A DNA stretch of 17,988 bases from Syntrophomonas sp. UBA5288 (lineage in GTDB: Bacteria > Bacillota > Syntrophomonadia > Syntrophomonadales > Syntrophomonadaceae), in assembly GCA_002408445.1 (NCBI GenBank), contig DHSK01000141.1, positions 1 to 17,988 on the forward strand, given 5' to 3'. Every line of letters begins with the position of its first letter. Position 1 is the stretch's first letter. Of the stretch, positions 1 to 7,236 are shown one piece after another. Under the pieces are notes generated by a model, which was given only the letters and a program-made list of their open reading frames with translations, was not told where the DNA came from and searched no databases. Made by a program: the position numbers and the translations under genes.

Positions 1-53
1 ATGGGGATTATTACATTGGAGTAAAGACAGAACGGCCAGGGGAGATGAGGAGA

Positions 54-602
54 GTGAACTTTGTACAGCCCATCAGGGATAAAGATACCGTACAGAATAT
101 TGCTGAATATCTGAAGTTTAAGAATGAACGTAATTACATTATGTGGATGATGGGCATTTACAGCGGTTTAAGGATATCGGATATACTTCAGCTGAGAGTA
201 CGAGATGTCTATAACAAACAGTACATTAATATCCGTGAAATAAAAACTGGGAAACAAAAGAGCTTTGAAATTAATCCGATCCTAAAGAAAGCACTATCAA
301 AATACTGCGAGAATCGGAGACCGGATGAATATCTTATTAAGTCGAGAGAAAAAAGCAACCAGCCTATTACCCGAAGCATGGCTTATAAAATACTTCAGGA
401 TGCAGCTAAAAGGTTTGGTATTGAAAGCATGGGTACACATACGATGCGAAAAACTTTTGGCTATTTCTTCTATTTGCAGACCAAAGATGTGGTTACACTC
501 CAGAAGATATTTAATCACAGCAATCAAACGATCACGTTAAGGTATATTGGAATCGAGCAGGAAGCCATTAATGAGGCTATGAAGCGCTTTAAAATATTCT
601 AA
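54..602 (+). CDS. Tyrosine recombinase, catalytic domain only (phage integrase family)
   Basis: A 182-residue protein that would cut and rejoin DNA through a covalent phosphotyrosine intermediate. The tyrosine-recombinase residues are visible in order: Arg40 in GLRISDILQL, Lys64 in the KTGK turn, His129 and Arg132 in HTMRKTFGY, His155 in FNHS and Tyr164 in LRYIG. It has no N-terminal core-binding (SAM-like) domain, so it is about half the length of a normal integrase. I chose the GTG at 54 because AGGGGAG at 38-44 lies 9 bases upstream; the in-frame ATG at 45 touches that site directly. The frame is open to the left edge of the window, so a longer form cannot be excluded. Short recombinases of this kind often sit just before the terminase genes in Bacillota prophages (general knowledge), and may act on a local site rather than as the main integrase. 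Confidence 0.85.
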   Translation: MNFVQPIRDKDTVQNIAEYLKFKNERNYIMWMMGIYSGLRISDILQLRVRDVYNKQYINIREIKTGKQKSFEINPILKKALSKYCENRRPDEYLIKSREKSNQPITRSMAYKILQDAAKRFGIESMGTHTMRKTFGYFFYLQTKDVVTLQKIFNHSNQTITLRYIGIEQEAINEAMKRFKIF

Positions 603-645
603 TTTATAGCTTACACAGAAGTTCAATTATCCATATTGATTAGAT

Positions 646-718
646 GTGTAACTGGATTTTCAAGACCTCACAGAAAGACCATAACCATGAGGAACAAAAC
701 AAGAGTAATGAGTTACAC
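646..718. repeat. Inverted repeat GTGTAACT / AGTTACAC with related copies
   Basis: GTGTAACT at 646-653 is exactly inverted as AGTTACAC at 711-718. Related partial copies are TTACAC at 611-616 and GTAACTC at 736-742, which inverts GAGTTAC at 710-716. A second, roughly concentric pair, CCTCA (666-670) and TGAGG (688-692), lies inside. This clustering between a recombinase gene and the late operon suggests protein binding sites, either recombinase sites or operators for a late regulator. The function is inference. Confidence 0.45.
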
Positions 719-759
719 ACAATATTAAGATAAGGGTAACTCAAAGGGTGTTTTTAATT

Positions 760-788
760 TAAATTGTATGCAAATATTAAACAATTTA
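760..788. repeat. 8-bp inverted repeat overlapping the candidate -35 box
   Basis: TAAATTGT at 760-767 pairs with ACAATTTA at 781-788, separated by 13 bases. The right arm covers four bases of the TTTACA -35 candidate at 785-790. An operator in this place would let a DNA-binding protein block or recruit polymerase at the late promoter. In AT-rich DNA such a repeat can arise by chance. Confidence 0.35.
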
Positions 789-814
789 CATAAATTCATA
801 AACTCGCTTATCAT
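785..814 (+). promoter_or_regulatory. Candidate sigma-A promoter for the late operon
   Basis: TTTACA (785-790, five of six matches to TTGACA) and TATCAT (809-814, five of six matches to TATAAT) are separated by 18 bases. Transcription would start near 821, about 145 bases before the small terminase gene. This is the best sigma-A match I found in the only sizeable gap of the window, and all downstream genes read the same way with tiny gaps. Confidence 0.4.
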
Positions 815-844
815 TATTCGATGCATTTGGGAAGTGAGAAAAAT

Positions 845-893
845 TACGGGTCCTTCCTGACGGGTGCCGGTATTGCGGGTCTAGCGAGTCCCG
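845..893. other. Candidate packaging (cos/pac) site with CGGGT repeats
   Basis: CGGGT occurs at 847-851, 861-865 and 876-880, at spacings of 14 and 15 bases. The block ends in an imperfect inverted repeat (CGGG 876-879 with CCCG 890-893). In lambda, cosN and the small-terminase binding sites of cosB lie directly upstream of the nu1 gene. The same position, beside a Nu1-like small terminase and a GpA-family large subunit, is occupied here. The role is inferred from position and repeats; no cut site can be named. Confidence 0.35.
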
Positions 894-964
894 AAATATC
901 ACCCAGTGAAAACTTTTTGAACAAGACTTCCCGCCGTTGGGTTATAGGATATGGGGGTATAAAC

Positions 965-1459
965 ATGCTGGGTAGTGCCAAGGTTCTCTCCGAGATATTG
1001 AGCATCTCGGAGAGAAGAGTGAACCAGATAGCCACAGAAGGAGAAGTATTCCAGCGGGATACTGAAGGAAAATTCAATATTCCTTTGTGTGTTAGGCAAT
1101 ATTACAAGGATAAATTTGATTCAGATGGTGAAGATGAAGCTAAAAAACTCAAGTGGGAAGCTGAACTAAAGAAGCTGCAAGCTGAAGCAGCGGAATTGAA
1201 AAATGAAATCGCCCGCGGCGAATATATAGAAAAAGATGAAATTACCGCTGAACTCCAGCGGTTTTTTGTTGTCCTTAAACGGTCCATGCTGGGATACAGC
1301 CGAAGAATAGCTGTTGAGATATCCCCTTACGTAGAACCTCTTGTGGCCAGGAGGATTGAAAAAATGGTGCAGGAGTTGACGTTAGATGCCCTCGAACAAA
1401 TCAGCATCGACGGTGTCTACGAACCGTCGGCCAAAAAGAAAAAAACAACCACTGCCTGA
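965..1459 (+). CDS. terS: Terminase small subunit (Nu1-like DNA packaging protein)
   Basis: A 164-residue protein that would recognise the phage packaging site and bring in the large terminase. Residues 1-45 form a winged-helix/excisionase-like DNA-binding domain that starts right at the first Met (MLGSAKVLSEILSISERRVN), with a wing ending in FNIP; this is the classic Nu1 layout. Residues about 55-85 are charged and likely coiled coil, and the C-terminal part would mediate assembly with the large subunit. The start at 965 is preceded by GGGGG at 953-957 with a 7-base gap and coincides with the domain start; a longer form from ATG 821 is unlikely. The last 74 bases overlap the large terminase gene. 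Confidence 0.85.
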   Translation: MLGSAKVLSEILSISERRVNQIATEGEVFQRDTEGKFNIPLCVRQYYKDKFDSDGEDEAKKLKWEAELKKLQAEAAELKNEIARGEYIEKDEITAELQRFFVVLKRSMLGYSRRIAVEISPYVEPLVARRIEKMVQELTLDALEQISIDGVYEPSAKKKKTTTA

Positions 1460-3260
1460 TTGGCTGTCAAAAGCTTTAAAGATATTTAAACCACCCGAGA
1501 ATTTAACAGTTTCGGAATGGGCAGATAAATATCGGATATTGGATGCAAAAACATCGGCTGAACCTGGTCCCTGGAGAACATTAAGAACTCCATATTTAAA
1601 AGGGATCATGGATGCATTTAATGATCCGGATATTGAGGAAATTATATTTGCCAAGCCTACCCAGGTAGGCGGTACCGAAACTTTAAATAATATTGTTGGG
1701 TATGTCATTGCCCAGGATCCGAGTCCGGCACTGATTGTTTACCCTACTCTGGAACTGGCTGAATTTACATCCAAGAACAGAATTCAACCCATGATAAACC
1801 GGTGCCCTGTACTAAAGGAAAGATACCAGGATGATGAAAGCAAGAAATTAGAGCTGCAGTTTGACGGGATGTATGTTGTGTTATCGGGAGCTAATTCTCC
1901 GGCTTCACTTGCTTCCAGACCAATCAGATATCTATTCATGGATGAGGTGGACAAATTCCCGCCCAGCGCCAAAAAAGAAGCGGATCCGAGGAGCTTGGCC
2001 CGGGAGCGTACCAAGACTTTTGCTCATAATAAAAAGATATTTCAAACGTCAACACCAACATTTAAATACGGACCAATTTGGAAAGAATGGCTGGGAGCTG
2101 AAAGCCAGCTGCGCTATTATGTGCCCTGCCCGCATTGCGGCCATAGTCAGACTTTAAAATGGAAACAGATTAAGTGGCCCGAAACAGCTAAAACACCTGA
2201 AGCTGCTCAGGCCACTGCTTATTATGAATGCGAACAATGCCAGGGCATTATCACCGACGGCCATAAACCGGGTATGTTAAAAGCTGGTGAATGGAAGAAG
2301 GAAAAAGATCAGGGTACAAAGAAGACCGCTTTTCACCTGAATGCGATTTATTCGCCCTGGGTAAGATTTGGGGAAATGGCTTATGAATTCTTAAAATCAA
2401 AAGAATCTCCCGAACTACTAATGAATTTTGTGAATTCCTGGTTGGCCGAGCCATGGGAGAATACCGAAGTAAAGATGAATTCAGACAAAGTCCTTGAGCG
2501 CCAGAGCGATTACGGAGAAGCAGTTATTCCTGATGAGACATTACTTCTGACCGCAGGGGTTGACGTTCAAAAGCATTACTTTGTTTGGACCATAAGAGCC
2601 TGGGGGACATCAATGACCAGCTGGAACATAGCTCACGGTATTGCTGATACCTGGGATGATGTTGAATATATCATGAACCTACCCTACCTAAACCGGCAGG
2701 GTCAGACATATCAAGTTAATCTTTGTGCAGTTGATTCAGGTGATAGAACCGATGAGGTTTATGATTTTATAGCAATGAATCAGGAGTGGACAGTACCGGT
2801 TAAAGGTTCGTCTACTCCTTTGTTATCTCGGTATAAAATCAGCACTATTGATAAAACAGACAGTAAAGCTCAGGGTTTAAGACTATATCTGGTTGATGGC
2901 GGTCAGTATAAAGATATGATTGCCGGCCGGTTGCAACGTCCTAATGGGACAGGGAGCTGGATGGTTTATAAAGGCTGTGACAGGGAATATGCGGAGCAGA
3001 TATGTGCTGAAGAAAAATTGCTGGAGAAAAAAGGCGGCCGGGAAGTAGAGGTGTGGAGGCCTAAATCATCACATGCGGCCAATCACTTCCTGGATGCGGA
3101 AGTATATGCAGCTCTGGCAGCTGACCTGCTCCATGTCAGATATTTATCTATTGAATCTGCAGAGCCGACATATAAACCCCAATCTAAAACGCCTGTACAG
3201 GCACAAAATAATAACCCGAGCAGCTCATGGCTGCCGCAGAAGGAAGGATGGATAAGATGA
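1386..3260 (+). CDS. terL: Terminase large subunit (GpA family ATPase/nuclease)
   Basis: A 624-residue motor that pumps DNA into the prohead and cuts it to genome length. The N-terminal ATPase shows a GpA-type Walker A (AKPTQVGGTE, residues 89-98) and Walker B (YLFMDEVD, 182-189). A zinc-finger-like insertion follows, with Cys248, Cys251, Cys282 and Cys285 in two CxxC pairs. The nuclease domain opens with GVDVQ at 391-395, whose Asp matches the metal-binding position of lambda gpA. Length fits the family (about 600-640). It starts inside the small subunit gene (74-base overlap), with AGGAG at 1371-1375. Its stop forms an ATGA overlap with the next gene. The GpA family points to lambda-like packaging. 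Confidence 0.95.
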   Translation: MPSNKSASTVSTNRRPKRKKQPLPDWLSKALKIFKPPENLTVSEWADKYRILDAKTSAEPGPWRTLRTPYLKGIMDAFNDPDIEEIIFAKPTQVGGTETLNNIVGYVIAQDPSPALIVYPTLELAEFTSKNRIQPMINRCPVLKERYQDDESKKLELQFDGMYVVLSGANSPASLASRPIRYLFMDEVDKFPPSAKKEADPRSLARERTKTFAHNKKIFQTSTPTFKYGPIWKEWLGAESQLRYYVPCPHCGHSQTLKWKQIKWPETAKTPEAAQATAYYECEQCQGIITDGHKPGMLKAGEWKKEKDQGTKKTAFHLNAIYSPWVRFGEMAYEFLKSKESPELLMNFVNSWLAEPWENTEVKMNSDKVLERQSDYGEAVIPDETLLLTAGVDVQKHYFVWTIRAWGTSMTSWNIAHGIADTWDDVEYIMNLPYLNRQGQTYQVNLCAVDSGDRTDEVYDFIAMNQEWTVPVKGSSTPLLSRYKISTIDKTDSKAQGLRLYLVDGGQYKDMIAGRLQRPNGTGSWMVYKGCDREYAEQICAEEKLLEKKGGREVEVWRPKSSHAANHFLDAEVYAALAADLLHVRYLSIESAEPTYKPQSKTPVQAQNNNPSSSWLPQKEGWIR

Positions 3261-3472
3261 GTGATAGGGTCGATGGCTTGACACCTGAGGAAGGCGAAGT
3301 AATGGATGCACTGATAAAAGCATGGAACGAGTTTGCCGGGTTAGAGCGCCAACATCCGGATGAACTTCGAGACTTTACAGACGGGATACATCGATGCCAA
3401 GATTTACTCGCAGTAAGAATTGCAAGACGGGAATACCCGATAGGGTGGCCGTGTAAAAGGACGGGTGGTTAA
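3257..3472 (+). CDS. Small two-helix phage protein of unknown function
   Basis: A 71-residue acidic protein. I see a first helix after LTPEEGEVMDALIKAWNEF, a turn with QHPDEL, and a second helix with the pattern DF..GIHRCQ..L..R.ARREYP, ending in a basic tail. Proteins of this type occur in many phage genomes next to head genes and usually have no assigned function. The start ATG overlaps the terminase stop (ATGA), preceded by AAGGATGG at 3241-3248; an in-frame upstream ATG at 3227 is less likely. The spacing of the helix motifs reminds me of the Acb2/Tad1 hairpin family (cyclic-nucleotide sponges that block CBASS or Thoeris), but this is from memory and unproven. A structural connector role is the alternative. 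Confidence 0.7.
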   Translation: MSDRVDGLTPEEGEVMDALIKAWNEFAGLERQHPDELRDFTDGIHRCQDLLAVRIARREYPIGWPCKRTGG

Positions 3473-3473
3473 G

Positions 3474-3674
3474 ATGACAATACAGGAGCAGCTTGATCAA
3501 GTGCACACCGCAATAAGCGCTATTCTCAACGGGGCCCAGGAATACAGAATAGGCAGCCGGCAATTGCGCAGAGCTGATCTGCAAGTTCTTTTCGCAGAAC
3601 GGCAGCGGCTGGAAGTGGCACTCGCTGAGCAGAACGGCTATTCAATATCGGTGGCTATTTTCGATAGGAGGTGA
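3474..3674 (+). CDS. gpW-like head-tail connector (small, DUF6148-like)
   Basis: A 66-residue protein lying between large terminase and portal, exactly where lambda gpW sits. Its layout fits a gpW-type fold: an N-terminal helix (QLDQVHTAISAILNGA), a short beta hairpin with YRIGSRQLRRAD, then a second helix (LQVLFAERQRLEVALAEQ). gpW-type proteins join the portal ring after packaging so that the tail can attach. The ATG at 3474 follows AAAGGA and GGTGG; a GTG at 3465 in the same frame is less well placed. The 3' end overlaps the portal ribosome-binding site. Assignment rests on position and pattern; DUF6148 is a similar small phage family. Confidence 0.65.
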   Translation: MTIQEQLDQVHTAISAILNGAQEYRIGSRQLRRADLQVLFAERQRLEVALAEQNGYSISVAIFDRR

Positions 3675-3679
3675 TGCTT

Positions 3680-5212
3680 TTGACCTGGTTAGATAGGGCT
3701 ATAGGTTTTTTTAGTCCCTCATGGGAGTACCGGCGCACTGCATGGCGTGAAGCTGTGCGGAGTTTTTATGATGCCGGAAGCAAGGACCGATTAAACGCAG
3801 GATGGGTACCATTTAATGCTACAGCCGAGCAAACGGATTCGCCGCAGAGAGATGTTGTCCGTGCCAGGGCCCGGGATCTGGAACGCAATAGTGATATTGC
3901 AGAAGGGATCATAGGGCCTCTGGAAAGGAATGTTGCCGGTACCGGAATAAAGGTCCAGGCCAAAGTTAAGAAGCCCGATGGATCTGATGATGAGGAAATA
4001 AATAAACAAATCGAGGATATCTGGGAGGATTGGTGTAAGCCTAGAAATTGTGATGTAACAGGACAGCAAGCATTTTGGGAAATGCAGGACATGGCTATAC
4101 GCCGATTGGAAGTTGATGGCGGAATTATTTTTATTAAGACGTATACTCCCGGTGGCCCGGTTCCGTTCAGTCTGCAGGCCCGGGAAGTTGATGAACTTGA
4201 TACATCATTTAACCAATTGCCCGGACTAGGCAAGAATAGGATTTACGGCGGTATCGAATTGGATGAACATAACAAGCCATTAGCTTATCATCTCAAAAAA
4301 TTCACAGCGGACGGCTTTTGGACAGGACAATCCGAAAGAATTGAAGCGCAGCGCGTATTATTTTTATGGAAAAAGACCAGGCCTACTCAAATCCGAGAAA
4401 TGTCACCTCTGGCTAAAACAGTGCCCAGGGTCCGGGATGTAAATGAATTTGTTGAGGCTGTATCTGTCAAGGAAAGAATATTAGCTTGTCTTTCCGTATT
4501 TATAACCAAGCAAACACCGAGCTCTGCAATAGGGCGTGGATTAAATGGAGGAAAAACGGACAAGCAAAGCGGGTACCAGCAGCAGACTATTTCACCCGGA
4601 ATGATAAAAGAACTTCAGCCAGGCGAAAGCGTTTCAGCCGTAACGCCTTCCGGACAAGCTACCAGCGCAAAAGATTTTATATCTACACAGCAGCGCCTGG
4701 CCGGATCAGGCCAAGGCTTGTCATATGAAGCAGTAAGCCGGGATATGAGTCAGGTTAACTATTCAAGCGCTAGACAGGGATTGTTAGAGGACCAGCGTAC
4801 ATATGGTATGTGGCAGCAGTTCCTTATAGATCATTTTTGTCAGGAAGTATATACCGAATTCGTTATATCGGCAGTACTTGCCGGACAACTAAAAATACCA
4901 AACTTTTGGCAGGATAAACGCCGGTACCTGAAACATGTTTGGATTCCCCCTGGATGGAGCTGGATTGACCCACAAAAAGAAGTCTCAGCTAATGCAAAGG
5001 CGCTTGAAACTGGCCAAACAACACTGGCACAAATTTGCGCTGAGGCAGGTAAGGATTGGCGTGAAGTGCTGGAGCAGCGAGCCCGGGAAATAAAAACAGC
5101 CAAAGATCTGGGCATCGATTTAACAGGAGGTGGTAAAAATGCCGGAACGCAACAAACCGGTAACGGGGCAAATGCTACAGAGGATATTTCCCGCCCAGGT
5201 AAGAGCAGTTGA
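3680..5212 (+). CDS. Portal protein (lambda gpB family)
   Basis: A 510-residue protein that would form the dodecameric ring at the capsid vertex through which DNA enters and leaves. The N-terminal region carries the lambda-portal signature: RSFYDAGSKDRLNAGW, then a stretch on pairs of Arg-rich helices (RARARDLERNSDIAEGII) and RNVAGTGIKVQA. The C-terminus is basic with a Gly/Asn-rich tail. I favour TTG 3680, which lies 8 bases after AGGAGG (3666-3671); ATG 3674 and GTG 3671 lie too close. The last 74 bases overlap the protease gene. It pairs with the GpA terminase and gpW-like protein, so the packaging block is lambda-like throughout. Confidence 0.93.
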   Translation: MTWLDRAIGFFSPSWEYRRTAWREAVRSFYDAGSKDRLNAGWVPFNATAEQTDSPQRDVVRARARDLERNSDIAEGIIGPLERNVAGTGIKVQAKVKKPDGSDDEEINKQIEDIWEDWCKPRNCDVTGQQAFWEMQDMAIRRLEVDGGIIFIKTYTPGGPVPFSLQAREVDELDTSFNQLPGLGKNRIYGGIELDEHNKPLAYHLKKFTADGFWTGQSERIEAQRVLFLWKKTRPTQIREMSPLAKTVPRVRDVNEFVEAVSVKERILACLSVFITKQTPSSAIGRGLNGGKTDKQSGYQQQTISPGMIKELQPGESVSAVTPSGQATSAKDFISTQQRLAGSGQGLSYEAVSRDMSQVNYSSARQGLLEDQRTYGMWQQFLIDHFCQEVYTEFVISAVLAGQLKIPNFWQDKRRYLKHVWIPPGWSWIDPQKEVSANAKALETGQTTLAQICAEAGKDWREVLEQRAREIKTAKDLGIDLTGGGKNAGTQQTGNGANATEDISRPGKSS

Positions 5213-5771
5213 GGACGGATCCAGAACAGTTGAACTTTCCTTTTCATCCGAAGCCCCGGTTATCCGGTGGTACGGAGCAGAGATTCTGTCACATGATGAG
5301 GGGGCAGTTGATTTAACTAGATTGCTGGAAGTGGGGACTGTCCTATTTAATCACGGCAGAGACGTGAGAATGGGGAAAATACCAATCGCCAAAATCGAAA
5401 AAGCCTGGATAGATACGGAGCAAAAGAAGTGTCGAGCCCAGGTTACTTTTGATGATGATGAAGATAGTGATCTAATCTTCCAAAAGGTGCAAAAAGGGAT
5501 GCTCAACGGTATATCTGTTGGTTATTCAGTATCGAGCTGGGAAGAAGTATTAGCCGGGAAACAATCATCTAACGGCAGATTTACCGGCCCGGCAGATATC
5601 GCCATTCGGTGGGAGCCTTTAGAAATCAGCTTTGAACCGACTCCAGCAGATCCCGCTGTTGGCGTAGGCAGAAGTATTGATGAAAGGGAACAAACCAATA
5701 ACTCCCGGGGACGCCGCCAATCAATGAATATCATTGAACGGCAGCTTCAAATAAATAAAAACTTTTTATAG
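5139..5771 (+). CDS. Prohead protease (HK97/U35-type serine protease)
   Basis: A 210-residue protease that would trim scaffold segments from the capsid during maturation. The likely catalytic pair is His72 in LFNHGRD and Ser126 in NGISVGYS; the motif LEISFEPTPADP near residues 165-176 matches the conserved segment that usually reads EISLV..PADP. AGGAGG (5125-5130) lies 8 bases before ATG 5139, so the in-frame GTG at 5130 is not used. The gene begins inside the portal gene and ends 13 bases before the capsid gene. In some related phages the protease and capsid are fused into one polypeptide; here they are separate. Lambda instead uses an unrelated S49-type gpC, so this marks a mosaic joint. 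Confidence 0.88.
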   Translation: MPERNKPVTGQMLQRIFPAQVRAVEDGSRTVELSFSSEAPVIRWYGAEILSHDEGAVDLTRLLEVGTVLFNHGRDVRMGKIPIAKIEKAWIDTEQKKCRAQVTFDDDEDSDLIFQKVQKGMLNGISVGYSVSSWEEVLAGKQSSNGRFTGPADIAIRWEPLEISFEPTPADPAVGVGRSIDEREQTNNSRGRRQSMNIIERQLQINKNFL

Positions 5772-5784
5772 GAGGATTGCAAGG

Positions 5785-7236
5785 ATGAACAAAAAGGAAG
5801 AACTTAAAGCGAAGCTGCTGAGACAACAGGAGATTGTGAGCGGCGCAAGAACAGCGGGGCGCGATTTATCGGCAGATGAGCAAACGGAATTTGATGCCCT
5901 GCAACGAGACATCGATACCTTAAAAACTGAGATTGCTGAAGAAGAAAGAGCAGCCCAGACCAGAACCGAAGCTGATAGAGCAGTTCAGGCAGAAAGGCAG
6001 CGGGTTAGCGAAATTACTGCCCTTTGCAGGGATTTCGAAGTGGATCCTGCTGCTTATATCGGTGACGGAGTTAGTGTAGACCAGGCCCGTGCTGCAGTAC
6101 TGGAAGTGGTTAAAACCAGAATGCACCCGACCAGTACAGGTATACCGGGCGCCAGTGTTGGAAGTAATGAAACAGATAAGATCCGCGAGGCTGCTTCTGA
6201 TGCTATTCTGCTCAGATCTGGCATGACGGTTGAAAAACCGGCTGATGGTGCCCGAGATATGAGGGGTATGAGGCTCCGTGACCTTGCAGTTGATTGCCTT
6301 GTTAGAGCAGGAAGGGCAAATGCTCACCGGTTGGACGATGATGCTCTGTTCAGAGAGGCCTTGACCCCTGACAGTCAGTTTACAGGCATTCTTAATAACG
6401 CTGTGAATAAAAGTATGGCCACTGCTTACCGGGCAGCACAAACAACCTATCAAAGGTGGACTGGACGCGGATCTAACCCGGATTTTAAAGCAGCAACTCA
6501 TTATCAGATATCCGAGGCAGGAGATCTGCTGCCAATGACCCAAAACGGTGAGTTTAAGTTTGACCAAATGCAGGACCAGGGGGTGTCCAAAGCAATTGCA
6601 ACATTTGGACGAGCCTTTGGACTCACCAGACAGGCTCTTATAAATGACGATATTGGAATCCTCACACGGGTTCCAGAGGCATATGTAAGAGCTGCCGGCC
6701 GCGGCATCAACAAACTGGTCTATAAAATGCTCGGTTCTAATCCTGCCATTTTTGATGGTACTGTTCTTTTCCACGCTAATCACACAAATCTTGCAGGAGC
6801 AGGTGCAGCTATTAGCATAGATACTGTTGGTGCCGGCCGGGCAGCAATGAAAAAGCAAAAGAATCTCCGGAGTCAAGAAACCTTAAATATTGGACCGAGG
6901 TTTTTACTTGTTCCTGCTGCGAGAGAAACTATTGCTCAACAGTTTATATCAGTAAACTTTGTCCCTAATACTTTTGGAAACATAAATCCGTTTGCGGGTA
7001 CCCTTGAACCCATCGCTGATGCTGAACTTGATGCATACAGTGAGACCGCCTGGTATTTGGCTGCTTCGCCGGCTGATGTTGATACCATTGAAGTGACATA
7101 CCTGAATGGTGACAGTATGCCGAAACTGGAGAGCCAGGTAGGCTTTGATTTTCTTGGCATCAAGTGGAGAATCTACATAGATTATGGCGTAACCGTGCTT
7201 GATTTCCGCGGATTATATAAGAACGCCGGGGCCTAA
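5785..7236 (+). CDS. Major capsid protein with N-terminal scaffold domain
   Basis: A 483-residue HK97-fold shell protein. Residues about 1-75 are highly charged and coiled coil, acting as a built-in scaffold (delta domain) that the upstream protease would remove. The rest has the Mu gpT/HK97-like shell pattern, including AIATFGRAFGLTRQALINDD and a C-terminal GFDFLGIKWRIYIDYGV followed by DFRGLYKNAGA, the usual ending of this capsid family. AGGAGG at 5770-5775 gives a strong start. The stop codon lies in a 9-bp stem-loop. Cleavage position cannot be read with certainty; it should fall between the coiled coil and about residue 150. Confidence 0.92.
   Translation: MNKKEELKAKLLRQQEIVSGARTAGRDLSADEQTEFDALQRDIDTLKTEIAEEERAAQTRTEADRAVQAERQRVSEITALCRDFEVDPAAYIGDGVSVDQARAAVLEVVKTRMHPTSTGIPGASVGSNETDKIREAASDAILLRSGMTVEKPADGARDMRGMRLRDLAVDCLVRAGRANAHRLDDDALFREALTPDSQFTGILNNAVNKSMATAYRAAQTTYQRWTGRGSNPDFKAATHYQISEAGDLLPMTQNGEFKFDQMQDQGVSKAIATFGRAFGLTRQALINDDIGILTRVPEAYVRAAGRGINKLVYKMLGSNPAIFDGTVLFHANHTNLAGAGAAISIDTVGAGRAAMKKQKNLRSQETLNIGPRFLLVPAARETIAQQFISVNFVPNTFGNINPFAGTLEPIADAELDAYSETAWYLAASPADVDTIEVTYLNGDSMPKLESQVGFDFLGIKWRIYIDYGVTVLDFRGLYKNAGA

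Larger units (their letters stand above)
603..964. other. Non-coding control and packaging region before the terminase genes
   Basis: This 362-base stretch separates the recombinase from the terminase. It has two parts. The left part, up to about 840, is AT-rich and holds inverted repeats and a candidate promoter. The right part, about 845-940, is clearly richer in G and C and contains repeated CGGGT motifs. A reading frame starting at ATG 821 runs through it into the small terminase, but its first 48 residues look unlike a protein domain and the ATG has no good ribosome-binding site, so I treat the stretch as non-coding. No tRNA or intrinsic terminator was seen. Confidence 0.6.

Noticed and set aside
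1..53. Tail end of an upstream gene or short frame (stop TAA at 22-24)
   Set aside because: Only a few codons are visible and all frames are too short to support a call; the recombinase frame itself is also open here.
687..728. Tiny 13-codon open frame (ATG 687) in the control region
   Set aside because: Too short, no ribosome-binding site, and it overlaps the repeat cluster.
821..964. N-terminal extension of the small terminase from ATG 821
   Set aside because: The DNA-binding domain begins at the Met at 965, which has a spaced GGGGG upstream. The extension reads through the repeat-rich GC block and would start at the predicted transcription start with no leader.
3766..4233. 155-codon minus-strand open frame opposite the portal gene
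   Set aside because: A shadow of the portal codons, with no domain, start signal or neighbours on that strand.
5920..6876. Long (318-codon) open frame on the minus strand opposite the capsid gene
   Set aside because: It lies entirely within the capsid gene, is rich in Cys and Ser in the way antisense frames often are, has no ribosome-binding site or recognisable domain, and would run against the operon.
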